DNA of 64,000 nucleotides from Derxia lacustris. GTDB taxonomy: Bacteria; Pseudomonadota; Gammaproteobacteria; Burkholderiales; Burkholderiaceae_E. The DNA is taken from NCBI RefSeq assembly GCF_002105195.1, contig NZ_MUHU01000001.1:186001-250000 (forward strand), written 5' to 3'. The translations under genes were made by a program, and so were the position numbers. This document shows positions 1 through 9,145 of the stretch, in pieces (the first letter of the stretch is position 1; every line of letters starts with the position of its first letter). A model generated the notes under the pieces. The model was not told where the DNA came from, searched no databases, and was given only the letters and a program-made list of their open reading frames with translations.

Positions 1-1208
1 CCGATGCCGATTGCGAACAGCATCATTTCATCGGCAAGGACATCATCTATTTCCACACGCTGTTCTGGCCGGCAATGCTCAAGTTCTCGGGCCGCAAGAC
101 GCCCGACCAGATTCATGTGCATGGCTTTCTCACCGTTAGCGGCGAAAAGATGAGCAAGAGCCGCGGCACTGGCCTTTCGCCGCTCAAGTATCTCGATCTG
201 GGCATGAATCCGGAATGGCTGCGCTATTACATCGCGGCCAAGCTCAATGGCCGGGTCGAGGATGTCGATTTCAATCCCGAAGATTTCGTCGCCCGGGTCA
301 ACAGCGATCTGGTCGGCAAATACGTCAATATCGCCAGCCGGGCCTCGGGCTTTCTGGTCAAGCAATTCGGCGGCGAACTCAACAGCTTCAATCTGGGTGA
401 CGGCGAACAGGAATGGTCGCCGATGACTTTCCATGCGCTGGCCGCGCGCGAGTCGATCGTTGCGGCCATCAACGGCCTGGACACCGGCCGCGCCCTGCGC
501 GAGCTGATGGCGGTCGCCGACTTCATCAACCAGCGCTACGACGCCGCCAAGCCCTGGGAACTGGCCAAGAAGCCCGAGGCGCGCGAGCAGCTGCATGCCG
601 TGTGCAGCGATGCGGTACGCGCATTTGCGGTGCTCACCTGGCTGCTGGCGCCGGTATTGCCGGCCACTGCCACAAAAGTGGCCGGGTGGCTTGGCTTGCC
701 GCAACCGCTGAAACTTTCCGATCTGGATGGTGAAACGCCCGCATTGCCGACCCAGGTAAAGCCCTATGAGCATCTGCTCCAGCGGGTCGATCCCAAAATG
801 CTCGACGCCCTGTTCGAGCCGCCGGCCGAAGCCAGGCCCATTCCGGGTGGTGAAGAAATCGCCGCTGAAATCAAGATCGACGATTTCGCCCGTGTCGATT
901 TGCGCATCGCGCGCATCGTCAAGGCAGAAGCGGTTGCCGGCTCGGACAAACTCCTGAGATTGACGCTCGATCTTGGTGAAGGCCGCACTAGAAATGTGTT
1001 TTCGGGCATCAAGAGCGCCTATGCCAATCCCTCGGACCTCGAAGGGAAATTGACCGTCGTGGTGGCCAATCTCGCTCCGCGAAAGATGAAGTTCGGAATC
1101 AGCGAGGGAATGGTCTTGGCCGCCTCGGAAAAAGACGAGGAAAAAAACCCGGGGATTTTCCTACTCGAGCCCCATTCCGGCGCCAGTCCCGGAATGCGAG
1201 TGAGGTGA
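1..1208 (+). CDS. metG: methionyl-tRNA synthetase, C-terminal part (5' end outside window)
   Basis: Charges tRNA-Met with methionine in the cytoplasm. The reading frame is open from base 3, so the gene starts before the window and about 400 codons are visible. The first residues match the MetG catalytic core ([20 protein letters not shown]), followed by the class I signature KMSKS at about 147-161. The anticodon-binding alpha-helical domain follows. At about 860-1208 there is a C-terminal EMAPII/Trbp111-type tRNA-binding domain ([15 protein letters not shown], then NVFSGI and GMVLAAS), as in the long dimeric form of the enzyme. The stop is TGA at 1206-1208. No clear terminator follows. Confidence 0.97.
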   Translation, partial: DADCEQHHFIGKDIIYFHTLFWPAMLKFSGRKTPDQIHVHGFLTVSGEKMSKSRGTGLSPLKYLDLGMNPEWLRYYIAAKLNGRVEDVDFNPEDFVARVNSDLVGKYVNIASRASGFLVKQFGGELNSFNLGDGEQEWSPMTFHALAARESIVAAINGLDTGRALRELMAVADFINQRYDAAKPWELAKKPEAREQLHAVCSDAVRAFAVLTWLLAPVLPATATKVAGWLGLPQPLKLSDLDGETPALPTQVKPYEHLLQRVDPKMLDALFEPPAEARPIPGGEEIAAEIKIDDFARVDLRIARIVKAEAVAGSDKLLRLTLDLGEGRTRNVFSGIKSAYANPSDLEGKLTVVVANLAPRKMKFGISEGMVLAASEKDEEKNPGIFLLEPHSGASPGMRVR

Positions 1209-1368
1209 TTACTTGGCGGAATATCCCGGGTTTATGTGAGTTCGTGAACGATTTCACAGGCCAAATCGAGCTTTAGCCAAGCTCATCGCAATACAGGCGT
1301 TGTGCTTTGCATGAGACTTGCGGTCTTTCAGTGATCGCAACTCCATATCCAGTCATGCGGAGACACCC

Positions 1369-3468
1369 GTGCCTGTACGCAAACCCACGCTATTCGGCAA
1401 ATACCGCGAAATCATCCTCGCGGTCGCTTTCTTCCTGCTGTTCGACCTTGGCGTCCTGATTCTCAATTTCTACACCTCGTTCCAGATCAACGAGGATGCG
1501 GTCGCCATCAACCTGTCCGGGCGCCAGCGGATGCTGACCCAGCGGATGACGAAATCGGTGCTCAACATCCAGTCGCTCCAGGTCGAGGGCGAGAGCACCG
1601 CCCCGGCGCGCACCGAGCTTGCCAACACCCGCGCGCTGTTCGACCGCACGCTGCTGGCCTTCACCAACGGCGGCGAGACCACCGGCGGCAATGGCCAGCC
1701 GGTCACGCTGCGGGCGGTCGAGTCGCCGGCCGGGCGCGCGGTGCTGACCAAGGCGCTCGGCATGTGGGCCGAGTACCAGAAGGTGACCGAGCCGCTGCTG
1801 GCCGAGAACTTCACGCCCGAGCAGCTCGAACAGGCGGTGCGCGTCACGCGGGCCGACAACGTCAAGCTGCTCGACGCGATGAACGAGCTGACCGGCGCGC
1901 TCGAAGCCGGCGCCTCGGATCGCGCGGCCTGGCTGCGCGCGGTGCAGGCCGGCGGGATGGCGCTGGCGCTGGCCAACTTCGGCTTCATCCTGCTCAAGTT
2001 CCTGCGCCGGCTGCGCGACAACGACGCGCGCATCGAGCAGGCCCAGCAGGAAAACCGCGAAATTCTCGACACGGTGAGCGAAGGTCTGCTGCTGCTCGAC
2101 CGCGACTACCGCGTGGGCAGCCAGTTCTCGGCCTCGCTCAACACCATCCTCGGGCGCGATGTGCGCGGCGGCGACGACTTCGTGAGCATGCTGGGCGCGA
2201 TGGTGTCGCCGGCGGTCCACGAGGCCACGCGCGAATACCTGGCGCTGCTGTTCGGCGACCGGGTGAAGGAAGCGCTGGTGCGCAGCCTGAATCCGCTCAG
2301 CGACGTGCCGGTCACGCTCGAACGCGGCGGCGCCGGCGCGCGGCGCTATCTCAACTTCGAGTTCCGCCGCGCGACCGTCGACGGCAAGGTCTCGCACCTG
2401 CTGGTGACCGTGGCCGACGTGACCGAGCAGGTCGAGCTGGCGCAGGACCTGGAAGAAGCCCGCAAGCGCGCCGCCAGCGAGGTAGGCGTGCTGCTCAACC
2501 TGCTGCGCGCCGAGCCGACCGCGCTGGCCGGCTATCTCAACGAGACCCAGGCCAAGCTCGAGCACATCAACGACGACCTGCGCGAACGCGCCGGCGACGA
2601 CGATCCGCGCCGGCTCATCGACGGCATCTGCCGCACGGTGCACGGCATCAAGGGCGAGGCGGCGGCGCTCGGGCTCGACATGTTCCAGACCCTGTCGCAC
2701 GACTTCGAGCAGCTGCTGCTGCCGCTGCGCGACGCCAGCAAGCTCGACGCCGATTCGCTGCTGAGCATTCCGGTGCGGCTGAGCGGCTTTCTCGAACGGA
2801 TCGCGCTGGTGCGCGAAATGACCGCGCGCATCGACGAACTGCACCGCAGCGGTCAGGGCCTGGCCGTGACCGCCGCCAGTCAGCCGGACAGCGCGTCGGC
2901 CCAGCCGCTTGCGCCGGCCGACGTGGCCAGCCAGCTCGAACGCGTGGCGCGCAGCGCCGCCGACGGCCAGAACAAGTGGCTCAACCTGTCGATCGATGTC
3001 GACGGCCTCGCGCCGCTGCCGGCCGGCACCCGCAACGAGCTGCGCGACATCGCGATCCAGCTCATCCGCAATGCCGTCAGCCACGGCATCGAGACGCCCG
3101 AGGAACGCCGGCGCCGCGCCAAGCCGGCCACCGGCTCGGTCGAGGTGACCGCGCGCGCCCTGCCCGACTGCTACGAACTCACCGTGCGCGACGACGGTCG
3201 CGGCCTGTCGGCGGCCTCGGTCCGCGAGGCGCTGCGCGCCGCCGGCCGCTATTCCGAGGCCGAACTGGCCTCGCTCGACGACCGCGAAGTGCTCAAGAAG
3301 ATCTTCGATGCCGGCGTCTCGACCGCCGCCGACCGCGCCGACACCCATGCCGGTCACGGCATCGGCATGGACCTGGTGCGCGACAAGCTCGCCAGGCTCG
3401 GCGCCCGCCTGCGCTGTTCCACGCGCGAAAACGAATACACCCAGTTCACGGTCCGACTGGCCAACTGA
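1369..3468 (+). CDS. membrane CheA-like histidine kinase with PilJ-type sensor domain
   Basis: Predicted signalling kinase of 699 residues. I place the start at GTG 1369 because GGAGA at 1359-1363 is a well-spaced ribosome site; the frame is open back to TTG 1318. Order of parts: membrane segment at about residues 12-33; a periplasmic PilJ/NarX-type helical region with the family motif RQRMLTQRM near residue 52; a second membrane segment at about 200-220; a PAS-like region; an Hpt domain with the phospho-acceptor histidine in TVHGIKGEAA (about H425); and a CheA-type ATPase domain with LIRNAVSHGIE (about 565), DDGRGL (about 608) and GHGIGMDLV (about 662). I see neither a clear CheA dimerisation helix pair nor a C-terminal CheW-like P5 domain, so it is not an ordinary CheA. 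It sits 12 bases before a CheY-like gene and a CheX-like gene, which suggests a self-contained phosphorelay. The partner process is unknown. Confidence 0.8.
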   Translation: MPVRKPTLFGKYREIILAVAFFLLFDLGVLILNFYTSFQINEDAVAINLSGRQRMLTQRMTKSVLNIQSLQVEGESTAPARTELANTRALFDRTLLAFTNGGETTGGNGQPVTLRAVESPAGRAVLTKALGMWAEYQKVTEPLLAENFTPEQLEQAVRVTRADNVKLLDAMNELTGALEAGASDRAAWLRAVQAGGMALALANFGFILLKFLRRLRDNDARIEQAQQENREILDTVSEGLLLLDRDYRVGSQFSASLNTILGRDVRGGDDFVSMLGAMVSPAVHEATREYLALLFGDRVKEALVRSLNPLSDVPVTLERGGAGARRYLNFEFRRATVDGKVSHLLVTVADVTEQVELAQDLEEARKRAASEVGVLLNLLRAEPTALAGYLNETQAKLEHINDDLRERAGDDDPRRLIDGICRTVHGIKGEAAALGLDMFQTLSHDFEQLLLPLRDASKLDADSLLSIPVRLSGFLERIALVREMTARIDELHRSGQGLAVTAASQPDSASAQPLAPADVASQLERVARSAADGQNKWLNLSIDVDGLAPLPAGTRNELRDIAIQLIRNAVSHGIETPEERRRRAKPATGSVEVTARALPDCYELTVRDDGRGLSAASVREALRAAGRYSEAELASLDDREVLKKIFDAGVSTAADRADTHAGHGIGMDLVRDKLARLGARLRCSTRENEYTQFTVRLAN

Positions 3469-3480
3469 ACGAAAGCCCGC

Positions 3481-3846
3481 ATGCGACTGCTGATCGTCGA
3501 CGACTCGAACATCATCCGCACGCGCATCGCGCGCGTTGCGGCCGACTGGCGTGCCAGCGAATTCATGGTGGTGGGCATGGCCCGCAACGGGATCGAGGGG
3601 TTGCGGCTGGCCGCCGCCCACCGGCCCGATGTGGTGACCATGGACCTGACCATGCCCGAAATGGATGGAATCGAATGCGTCGAGCGTCTCGTGGAGATGC
3701 TCCCCGAAGTGAAGGTGCTGGTCGTCTCGGCACTGTCCGACAAGGCCACCGCACTCCAGGCGCTCAAGCGTGGCGCCCAGGGTTTTCTGTACAAGCCGTT
3801 CACCGAAGCCCAGCTCGGTGCCGCGCTCACCGAACTTGTGAGCTGA
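3481..3846 (+). CDS. CheY-like single-domain response regulator
   Basis: A 121-residue stand-alone receiver domain. All hallmark residues are present: acidic pair D7 D8, phospho-acceptor D55 in TMDLTMPEMDG, S83 in VVSALSD and K105 in FLYKPF. It has no output domain, so it should act by protein-protein contact, as CheY does. It lies 12 bases after the CheA-like kinase and one base before the CheX-like gene, so the three are almost certainly one operon. The kinase upstream is the likely phosphodonor and the CheX-like protein the likely phosphatase. Its target (flagellar motor, pilus or other) cannot be read from the sequence. Confidence 0.9.
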   Translation: MRLLIVDDSNIIRTRIARVAADWRASEFMVVGMARNGIEGLRLAAAHRPDVVTMDLTMPEMDGIECVERLVEMLPEVKVLVVSALSDKATALQALKRGAQGFLYKPFTEAQLGAALTELVS

Positions 3847-3847
3847 C

Positions 3848-4315
3848 GTGACTGAACTGAACGAAAAGGACATCCGCGTCTTCGTGAGCGCGGTCGAACG
3901 CTATTTCCAGCAGATCACCGCGACCGCGCCCACGCTGCGCTCGGCCTGGCTGTCCACCGGCGACAACGCGCTGCCGGTGCACGAGTTCACCGGGCTCATC
4001 GGCGTGAGCGGCGACTTCGACGGCGCCATCTACTTCTCCACCGGTCAGGCCACGCTCGAACACCTGCTGGTGTCGATGCGCGAACCGCTGCGCGACGAGG
4101 CCAATCTGCTCGACGCGGTCGGCGAGATCGCCAACACGCTGGCCGGCAATGCCCGCGAGTATTTCGGCGAGCGACTGGTCATCTCGGTGCCGATGTCGAT
4201 GCGCGGCCCGTCGGCGGTGTTGCAGGCGCGTGCCTGCACCCATCCCTATGTGATCGGCGTGCAGTGGCAGCGCCATGAGGCGGTGCTGGTGGTGAACCTG
4301 GGGCGGCGCAACTGA
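3848..4315 (+). CDS. CheX-like CheY phosphatase
   Basis: A 155-residue protein of the CheC/CheX/FliY phosphatase family, which removes phosphate from CheY-type receivers. The family's ExxN active-site motif is visible once, at E93-I-A-N96, inside EIANTLAGNAREYFGERL, as expected for the single-site CheX form. The start is GTG at 3848, one base after the preceding stop, with no separate ribosome site needed beyond translational coupling. Context supports a dedicated signal-termination enzyme for the receiver just upstream. Confidence 0.85.
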   Translation: MTELNEKDIRVFVSAVERYFQQITATAPTLRSAWLSTGDNALPVHEFTGLIGVSGDFDGAIYFSTGQATLEHLLVSMREPLRDEANLLDAVGEIANTLAGNAREYFGERLVISVPMSMRGPSAVLQARACTHPYVIGVQWQRHEAVLVVNLGRRN

Positions 4316-4346
4316 GGCGGCAGCGGCTGCGTCGGGCCTGAGCGAC

Positions 4347-4374
4347 AGCAAGCCGGCGCCGGCCGCGGCTTGCT
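4347..4374 (+). terminator. possible terminator hairpin after the CheX-like gene
   Basis: AGCAAGCC (4347-4354) and GGCTTGCT (4367-4374) form a perfect 8-bp stem, extendable by one pair, around a GC-rich loop. The T-rich run (CCCTTTT) comes only about 13 bases later, so it may be a weak or factor-assisted terminator. Confidence 0.35.
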
Positions 4375-4412
4375 AGGCTTGCCGCCCTTTTGCAGCCTGC
4401 ACGGACGCCGCC

Positions 4413-5300
4413 ATGTCAGTCACCCCGCTCATCACCTTTCCCGATACCGCCTGGGTCGCCGGCAGCGGCGCGCCCACGCAGGGCGCCGAAGCCCGGCTCG
4501 AAGCCGGCGCGGTGCTGGTGTTTCCGCAGCTCGCCTTCGTGCTGCGCGATGCCGAACGGCGCTTCCTCGATCCGCGCTGGGGCGACGGCAAGGCCAAGAA
4601 CATCAGCCTGCGCAGCAGCAATGCCGAGCTGCGCGGCGCGAGCGGCAGCGAGGCCGACCGCGCCGAGCTGCGCGCGATGGTCGCCCGCTTCCGCGATCAG
4701 GCCACGGCGCTGGCCGAACGGCTGTTCCCGCACTACGTGGGCCAGCTGCGCATCGGCAACACCTCCTACCGGCCAGTGCCGGTCGAGGGCCGCGAAACCA
4801 GCTGGCGCAAGGACGACACCCGGCTGCATGTCGACGCCTTTCCGTCCAACCCGACCGGCGGCGTGCGGCTGCTGCGCGTGTTCACCAATCTCAACCCCAA
4901 TGGCAAGCCGCGCGTCTGGCGCGTGGGCGAGGCGTTCGAGCCCTTCGCCCAGCGCTTCATGCCGCGCCTGAAGGCGCCGCTGCCGGGCTCGGCCGCGCTG
5001 CTGCGCGCGCTGCATGTGACCAAGGCGCTGCGCACGCCCTACGACCACTACATGCTCGGCCTGCACGACGGCGTGAAGGCCGATCTCGGCTATCAGCGCG
5101 ACGCGACCCAGGCCACGGTCGAGTTCGCGCCCGGCACCAGCTGGGTGGTGTTCAGCGATCAGGTGCTGCATGCGGTGATGGGCGGCCAGTTCATGATGGA
5201 ACAGACCTTCTATCTCGACGTGAAGCATCAGCTCGATCCGGCCACCGCGCCGCTGCGGGTGCTGGAGCGCATCGCCGGCAAGCCGCTGGTGGCGGCATGA
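4413..5300 (+). CDS. kdoO: Kdo hydroxylase (KdoO family, Fe(II)/2-oxoglutarate type)
   Basis: A 295-residue protein matching the Kdo hydroxylase family, which converts an inner-core Kdo residue of lipopolysaccharide to Ko in the presence of oxygen. The expected metal-binding triad is visible: H139-x-D141 in RLHVDAFPSNP and H253 in SDQVLHAVMGGQ. There is no signal peptide or membrane segment, so it is cytosolic or peripheral at the inner membrane. Length is usual for the family. It overlaps the next gene, a GT39 membrane transferase, by 4 bases (ATGA), and lies close to an LpxO-type hydroxylase and a heptosyltransferase-family gene. The neighbourhood is therefore a lipopolysaccharide core/lipid A modification group. 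Confidence 0.85.
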   Translation: MSVTPLITFPDTAWVAGSGAPTQGAEARLEAGAVLVFPQLAFVLRDAERRFLDPRWGDGKAKNISLRSSNAELRGASGSEADRAELRAMVARFRDQATALAERLFPHYVGQLRIGNTSYRPVPVEGRETSWRKDDTRLHVDAFPSNPTGGVRLLRVFTNLNPNGKPRVWRVGEAFEPFAQRFMPRLKAPLPGSAALLRALHVTKALRTPYDHYMLGLHDGVKADLGYQRDATQATVEFAPGTSWVVFSDQVLHAVMGGQFMMEQTFYLDVKHQLDPATAPLRVLERIAGKPLVAA

Positions 5301-6937
5301 GCGAGCGGTACCGGGCCGGACTCGGACTGCTGCTGTTCGTCGCCGGCCATCTGCTGCTGTGGGCGGTGCTGCCGGCGGCGCTCGGGCTCAACTCGCCCTG
5401 GGACAACATCGAGGAGCTGGTCTGGTCGCATTCGCTGGAGCTGGGCTACTACAAGCATCCGCCGCTGCCGTCCTGGCTGATGCACGGGCTGGTGGCGCTG
5501 GCCGGGCCGTCGCCGGGGCTGACCTTCTTCGCCGGCTCGGGCTGCGTGGCGGTGGCGCTGGCGCTGATGTGGCAGCTCGGCTGCGAGCTGCGCGACGGCG
5601 CCGACCGGCCGCTGCGCCCGACGCTGGCGCTCGGCGCGGTGCTGCTGTGCTCGCTGGCGGCCTACCACAACCTGCGCGGGCTCTACTTCAATCACAACGT
5701 GGCCCAGCTGCCGTCGCTGGCGGCGGCCTTCCTGTTCTTTCACCGGGCGCTGCGGCTCGGGCGCAAGCGCGACTGGCTGCTGCTGGGCGCGGCCTGCGGC
5801 GTGGCGCTGCTGACCAAGTACAGCGCGCTGCTGTTCTTCGCGAGCTTTGCGCTGCTGCTGCTGTGGGAGCGCCGGCTGGGCGAGGCGCGCCTCTGGCGCG
5901 GCATCGCGCTGGCGGCGCCGGTGACGCTGGCGGTGCTGGCGCCGCACCTCGCCTGGGGCTTCGCGCACGACTTTCCGACGCTGCACTACGTCGAGCATTC
6001 GGTCGGCGAGATGCACCAGAGCAACCGCTTCGTGAATCTGTGGGGCTTCACGTCGACGCAGGTGGTGCGGCTGCTGCCGGTGGCGCTGGGGCTGGGGCTG
6101 CTGCACTGGCTTGAGCGGCGCCGGAACGGTGAACCGGGCGCAGCGACCGCCGGCGATGCTGCGCCGGGATTGCCTGCGGCCCGGGGCAGCGACGGCGCGT
6201 CTGCCGCCACCAGCCTGGCCGCACGCCGCGCCGCCCTGCTCTGCGCCGCCGACCGCCGCTTCGTGCTGGCGCTCGGGCTCGGGCCGCTGCTCATCACGCT
6301 GGGGCTGGCGCTGTTCGGCGGCATGTTCATCGACAGCCCCTGGGCCAGCATGTACTTCCTGTTCGCGGGCTGGCTGGCGCTGCTGCTGTGGCCGCCGGCG
6401 GCGGTCGATGCCGGCGCGCGCGACGCCGGGCTGGCGCGGTTTGCCGGCGTGGTGCTGGCGATCCAGCTGCTGCTGGCGGTCGGCTATCTGCTCGGCAACA
6501 CGGTGCTGCCCGACCGCTTCGGCCATCGCGGGCGCAGCAACTATCCGGGCGCGGCCATTTCCGCTGCCGCTGCCGCCGCCTGGGATGAAGACCGGCGCGG
6601 CCCACTGCGCATCGTGGTCGGCGACACCTGGCTGGCCGGCAACATCGCCATCCACCGCCAGCCGGTGCCGGCGGTGTTCATCGATGGCGACACGGTGAAA
6701 TCGCCCTGGGTCGGGCCGGACGATGTGGCGGCCTGCGGTGCGCTCGTCGTCATCGACGACAGCCAGCGCGGCGCGAGCGGCGATCCGGCCGGTGCCGGCA
6801 CGCTGGCGCTCTACGAGCGGACCGGCGCGCGCGGCGTCATCGAGCGCACCTGGGCCAACGACAAGCTGCCGCCGGCACGGCTGCGCTGGGGCGTCATCGA
6901 GCGCACGCCGGGCGCGCCGCGCTGCCGCTTCGACTGA
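5297..6937 (+). CDS. GT39/ArnT-like membrane glycosyltransferase
   Basis: A 546-residue polytopic membrane protein of the dolichyl-phosphate-mannose/ArnT superfamily (PMT_2 type). These use polyprenyl-phosphate sugars to glycosylate lipid A or other acceptors on the periplasmic face. The N-terminal segment is followed by the acidic loop NSPWDNIEELVWSHSLELGY and then YKHPPLPSWL, the usual layout of the catalytic loop with an acidic residue and a K-H/PP motif. About ten hydrophobic helices follow, then a soluble C-terminal region. The start ATG at 5297 overlaps the stop of kdoO (ATGA), indicating translational coupling. The donor sugar and exact acceptor are not identifiable; lipid A-Kdo is a reasonable inference from the neighbours. 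Confidence 0.75.
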   Translation: MSERYRAGLGLLLFVAGHLLLWAVLPAALGLNSPWDNIEELVWSHSLELGYYKHPPLPSWLMHGLVALAGPSPGLTFFAGSGCVAVALALMWQLGCELRDGADRPLRPTLALGAVLLCSLAAYHNLRGLYFNHNVAQLPSLAAAFLFFHRALRLGRKRDWLLLGAACGVALLTKYSALLFFASFALLLLWERRLGEARLWRGIALAAPVTLAVLAPHLAWGFAHDFPTLHYVEHSVGEMHQSNRFVNLWGFTSTQVVRLLPVALGLGLLHWLERRRNGEPGAATAGDAAPGLPAARGSDGASAATSLAARRAALLCAADRRFVLALGLGPLLITLGLALFGGMFIDSPWASMYFLFAGWLALLLWPPAAVDAGARDAGLARFAGVVLAIQLLLAVGYLLGNTVLPDRFGHRGRSNYPGAAISAAAAAAWDEDRRGPLRIVVGDTWLAGNIAIHRQPVPAVFIDGDTVKSPWVGPDDVAACGALVVIDDSQRGASGDPAGAGTLALYERTGARGVIERTWANDKLPPARLRWGVIERTPGAPRCRFD

Positions 6938-6949
6938 CGCCAGCCGCGC

Positions 6950-7876
6950 TCAGCGCAGCGCCAGATACAGCAGCCCGCCGATCAGCAGCCACTTGACGAG
7001 GTAATAGGTCGGCCGGCTGCGCTTCTTCAGCTCCTTGCCGATCACGCGGATCCTGTAGACCTGCGAGAACAGCCGGTTGATGAGGCCGATGCGCTCGCCC
7101 GGCACGTTCTGCGTCGCCGAGGCGCGCAGCAGCGTGATGCGCACCAGATGGTTGAAAGCGCGCGCCAGCGGATTGTTGAGCGGCCGGTCGATGTCGAGAA
7201 ACAGGATCACCCGCGTCACGTCGGTCTTGTTGACCGCCGTGTGGATGTAGGTCTCATCGAACAGGATCGGCTCGCCGTCGCGCCAGTGGCGCCGCTCGCC
7301 GTCCACCTCGATGTAGCAGTCGGGCGAATTGGGCGTGACCAGGCCCAGGTGATAGCGGATCGAGCCGGCGTAGGGATCGCGATGGCGCGGCAGGCTCGCG
7401 CCCGGCGGCAGCACGGTGAACATCGCCGCCTCGATGCCCGGCACGCTCTCGAGCAGCGCCAGCGTCTTCGGGCACACGCTGCGCGCCGAGTCGAGCGGCT
7501 TGCCGTACCACTTGAGATAGAAGCGCGTCCAGCCGGTGCGAAAGAAGGAGTTGAAGCCGGCATCGGTAAAGCCGTCCGCCGCCTTGATCGCGCCTTCCTT
7601 GTAGGCCGCGACCGCCTCCTCGCGGATGCTTTCCCAGGCCGCCGTCACCGGTGCCAGCTGCGGAAAATCCTCGGCGCGCAGGAAGGGCGTGGCCGGCACC
7701 TTCGAGCACAGGTACATCACCGTGTTGATCGGCGCGGTGAAGGTGGAATGGTCGGTGAGCTGGCGCACGAACTTGTGCCGCACCCGGCCACGGAAATGCA
7801 CATAGGTGGTCGAGGCGATGAAGATCGCCACCACCAGCCACTTGACCTGGAACAGGCCGGAAACGAACTCGGGCAT
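6950..7876 (-). CDS. lpxO: LpxO-type aspartyl/asparaginyl beta-hydroxylase family protein
   Basis: A 308-residue protein of the aspartyl/asparaginyl beta-hydroxylase fold, closest in layout to LpxO, which 2-hydroxylates a secondary acyl chain of lipid A. It has an N-terminal membrane anchor (about residues 10-26) and a C-terminal hydrophobic tail (about 290-305). The iron ligands H165-x-D167 in LPRHRDPYAGS and H212 in ETYIHTAVN are present, with the 2-oxoglutarate-binding R222 in VTRVILFLD. It converges on the GT39 gene, 12 bases away, and is divergent from the heptosyltransferase-family gene. Placement beside Kdo hydroxylase supports a lipid A role. Peptide hydroxylation is the less likely alternative. 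Confidence 0.8.
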   Translation of the reverse strand: MPEFVSGLFQVKWLVVAIFIASTTYVHFRGRVRHKFVRQLTDHSTFTAPINTVMYLCSKVPATPFLRAEDFPQLAPVTAAWESIREEAVAAYKEGAIKAADGFTDAGFNSFFRTGWTRFYLKWYGKPLDSARSVCPKTLALLESVPGIEAAMFTVLPPGASLPRHRDPYAGSIRYHLGLVTPNSPDCYIEVDGERRHWRDGEPILFDETYIHTAVNKTDVTRVILFLDIDRPLNNPLARAFNHLVRITLLRASATQNVPGERIGLINRLFSQVYRIRVIGKELKKRSRPTYYLVKWLLIGGLLYLALR

Positions 7877-8104
7877 GCGCCCCTCCCCGCAGCCCGCGCA
7901 GATGGGCCGGAGAACCCGGCGGCGGGCAGAAATGGACCGGCGAAAGCTCGCCCGTCACGGGTTGAAAACAGGGCGCGAGTCTAGCAATCGCGTCCTTCCG
8001 ACCGGTTGACGGTCGTCAGTGCAAACAGGCGCATGCCGGCAACACCTTGCAGGTATCTTTCGGCGGTCGTCGACTCGCGGCCCGCCGCCGCAAGGTCATC
8101 CAGC

Positions 8105-9145
8105 GTGCATCCCAACTCGCCCCCGCCCCGCCATCTCCTCGTCGTCAAGCTGTCGGCGCTCGGCGACCAGATCTTCATGCTCGCCGCCGTGTCCGATGCG
8201 CTGCGGCGCTGGCCCGGACTGACCGTCGACTGGGTGGTCGACGAGCGCTTCGCCGCGATCCCCCGCCTGCATCCGGGCGTGCGCCGGGTGTTCACCGTGC
8301 CGCTGCGGCGCTGGCGCAAGGCGCCCTTGCACGGCCGCCACTGGCGCGAGCTGCTCGACCTGGTCGGCGGCCTGCGCGACACGCGCTACGACATCGTGGT
8401 CGACGGCCAGGGCATGTGGAAGAGCCTGTTCGTCACCCGGATGGCGCGCGCCGCCGACACCATCACCCACCATCCGTCCGACTGCGGCGAAGCGCCGAGC
8501 GCGCGCTTCTTCCGGCGCCGCGCGCCGGCCACGCCGCATCTGCATGGCGCGGCGCGGCTGCGCGCATTGATGGCCGCCGCGCTCGACAGCGATGCCGCGC
8601 GCGCGCCCGACTATGGTCTGGCCACCGTGCCGCTGCCGCCCGGCGCCGACGCGCCGCCAGCCGACTGGGCGCTGCTGCAACCGCATGCCTCGCGCGCGCA
8701 CAAGCGCTGGCATGACGAGGAATGGATCGCGCTCGGCCGCGCCGTGGTGGCGCGCGGCCTGATGCCGGTGCTGCCCTGGGGCAACGATGCCGAACGCGCC
8801 GAATCCTCGGCGCTGGTGGCGGCCATCGGCGCCGGCGCCCGACTCGCGCCCCGGCTCGACATCGCCACCTGGACCGCCTGGCTCGGCAGCGCACGGCTGT
8901 GCGTCAGCACCGACACCGGGCTCGGCCACATCGCCTCGGCCTGCGGCGTGCCGACGCTGATGCTGTTTCGCACCGGGCCCGAGGCGGTGTTCGCGCCGGC
9001 CAATCCGGCGCGCAGCCGGGCGCTCGGCGGCGGCGGCCACTGGCCCGAGCGTGCCGAGGTGATGGCGGCGCTCGATCTGGCGCTCGGCGCCACGCCCGCC
9101 GCAATCCCAGCCGAATCGACCGGCGCAATCCGCGCCGAAGCCTGA
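8105..9145 (+). CDS. glycosyltransferase family 9 (heptosyltransferase-like)
   Basis: A 346-residue GT-B enzyme of the ADP-heptose:LPS heptosyltransferase family. The typical N-terminus is HLLVVKLSALGDQIF. The C-terminal domain carries KRWHDEEWIALG and STDTGLGHIASACGVPTLMLF, the nucleotide-sugar-binding signature. It resembles WaaC more than WaaF, but acceptor specificity cannot be fixed. The start is uncertain: GTG 8105 puts the family motif about 9 residues in, as usual, whereas the frame is open to TTG 8006 and ATG 8033, which would add an atypical low-complexity leader. It lies in the lipopolysaccharide gene group and is divergent from the LpxO-type gene. Confidence 0.8.
   Translation: MHPNSPPPRHLLVVKLSALGDQIFMLAAVSDALRRWPGLTVDWVVDERFAAIPRLHPGVRRVFTVPLRRWRKAPLHGRHWRELLDLVGGLRDTRYDIVVDGQGMWKSLFVTRMARAADTITHHPSDCGEAPSARFFRRRAPATPHLHGAARLRALMAAALDSDAARAPDYGLATVPLPPGADAPPADWALLQPHASRAHKRWHDEEWIALGRAVVARGLMPVLPWGNDAERAESSALVAAIGAGARLAPRLDIATWTAWLGSARLCVSTDTGLGHIASACGVPTLMLFRTGPEAVFAPANPARSRALGGGGHWPERAEVMAALDLALGATPAAIPAESTGAIRAEA

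Noticed and set aside
1390..3873. 827-codon open frame on the minus strand opposite the CheA-like kinase
   Set aside because: High-GC codon bias leaves the antisense frame open. The translation is His/Gln/Arg-rich with no recognisable domain, while the plus strand encodes clear signalling domains.
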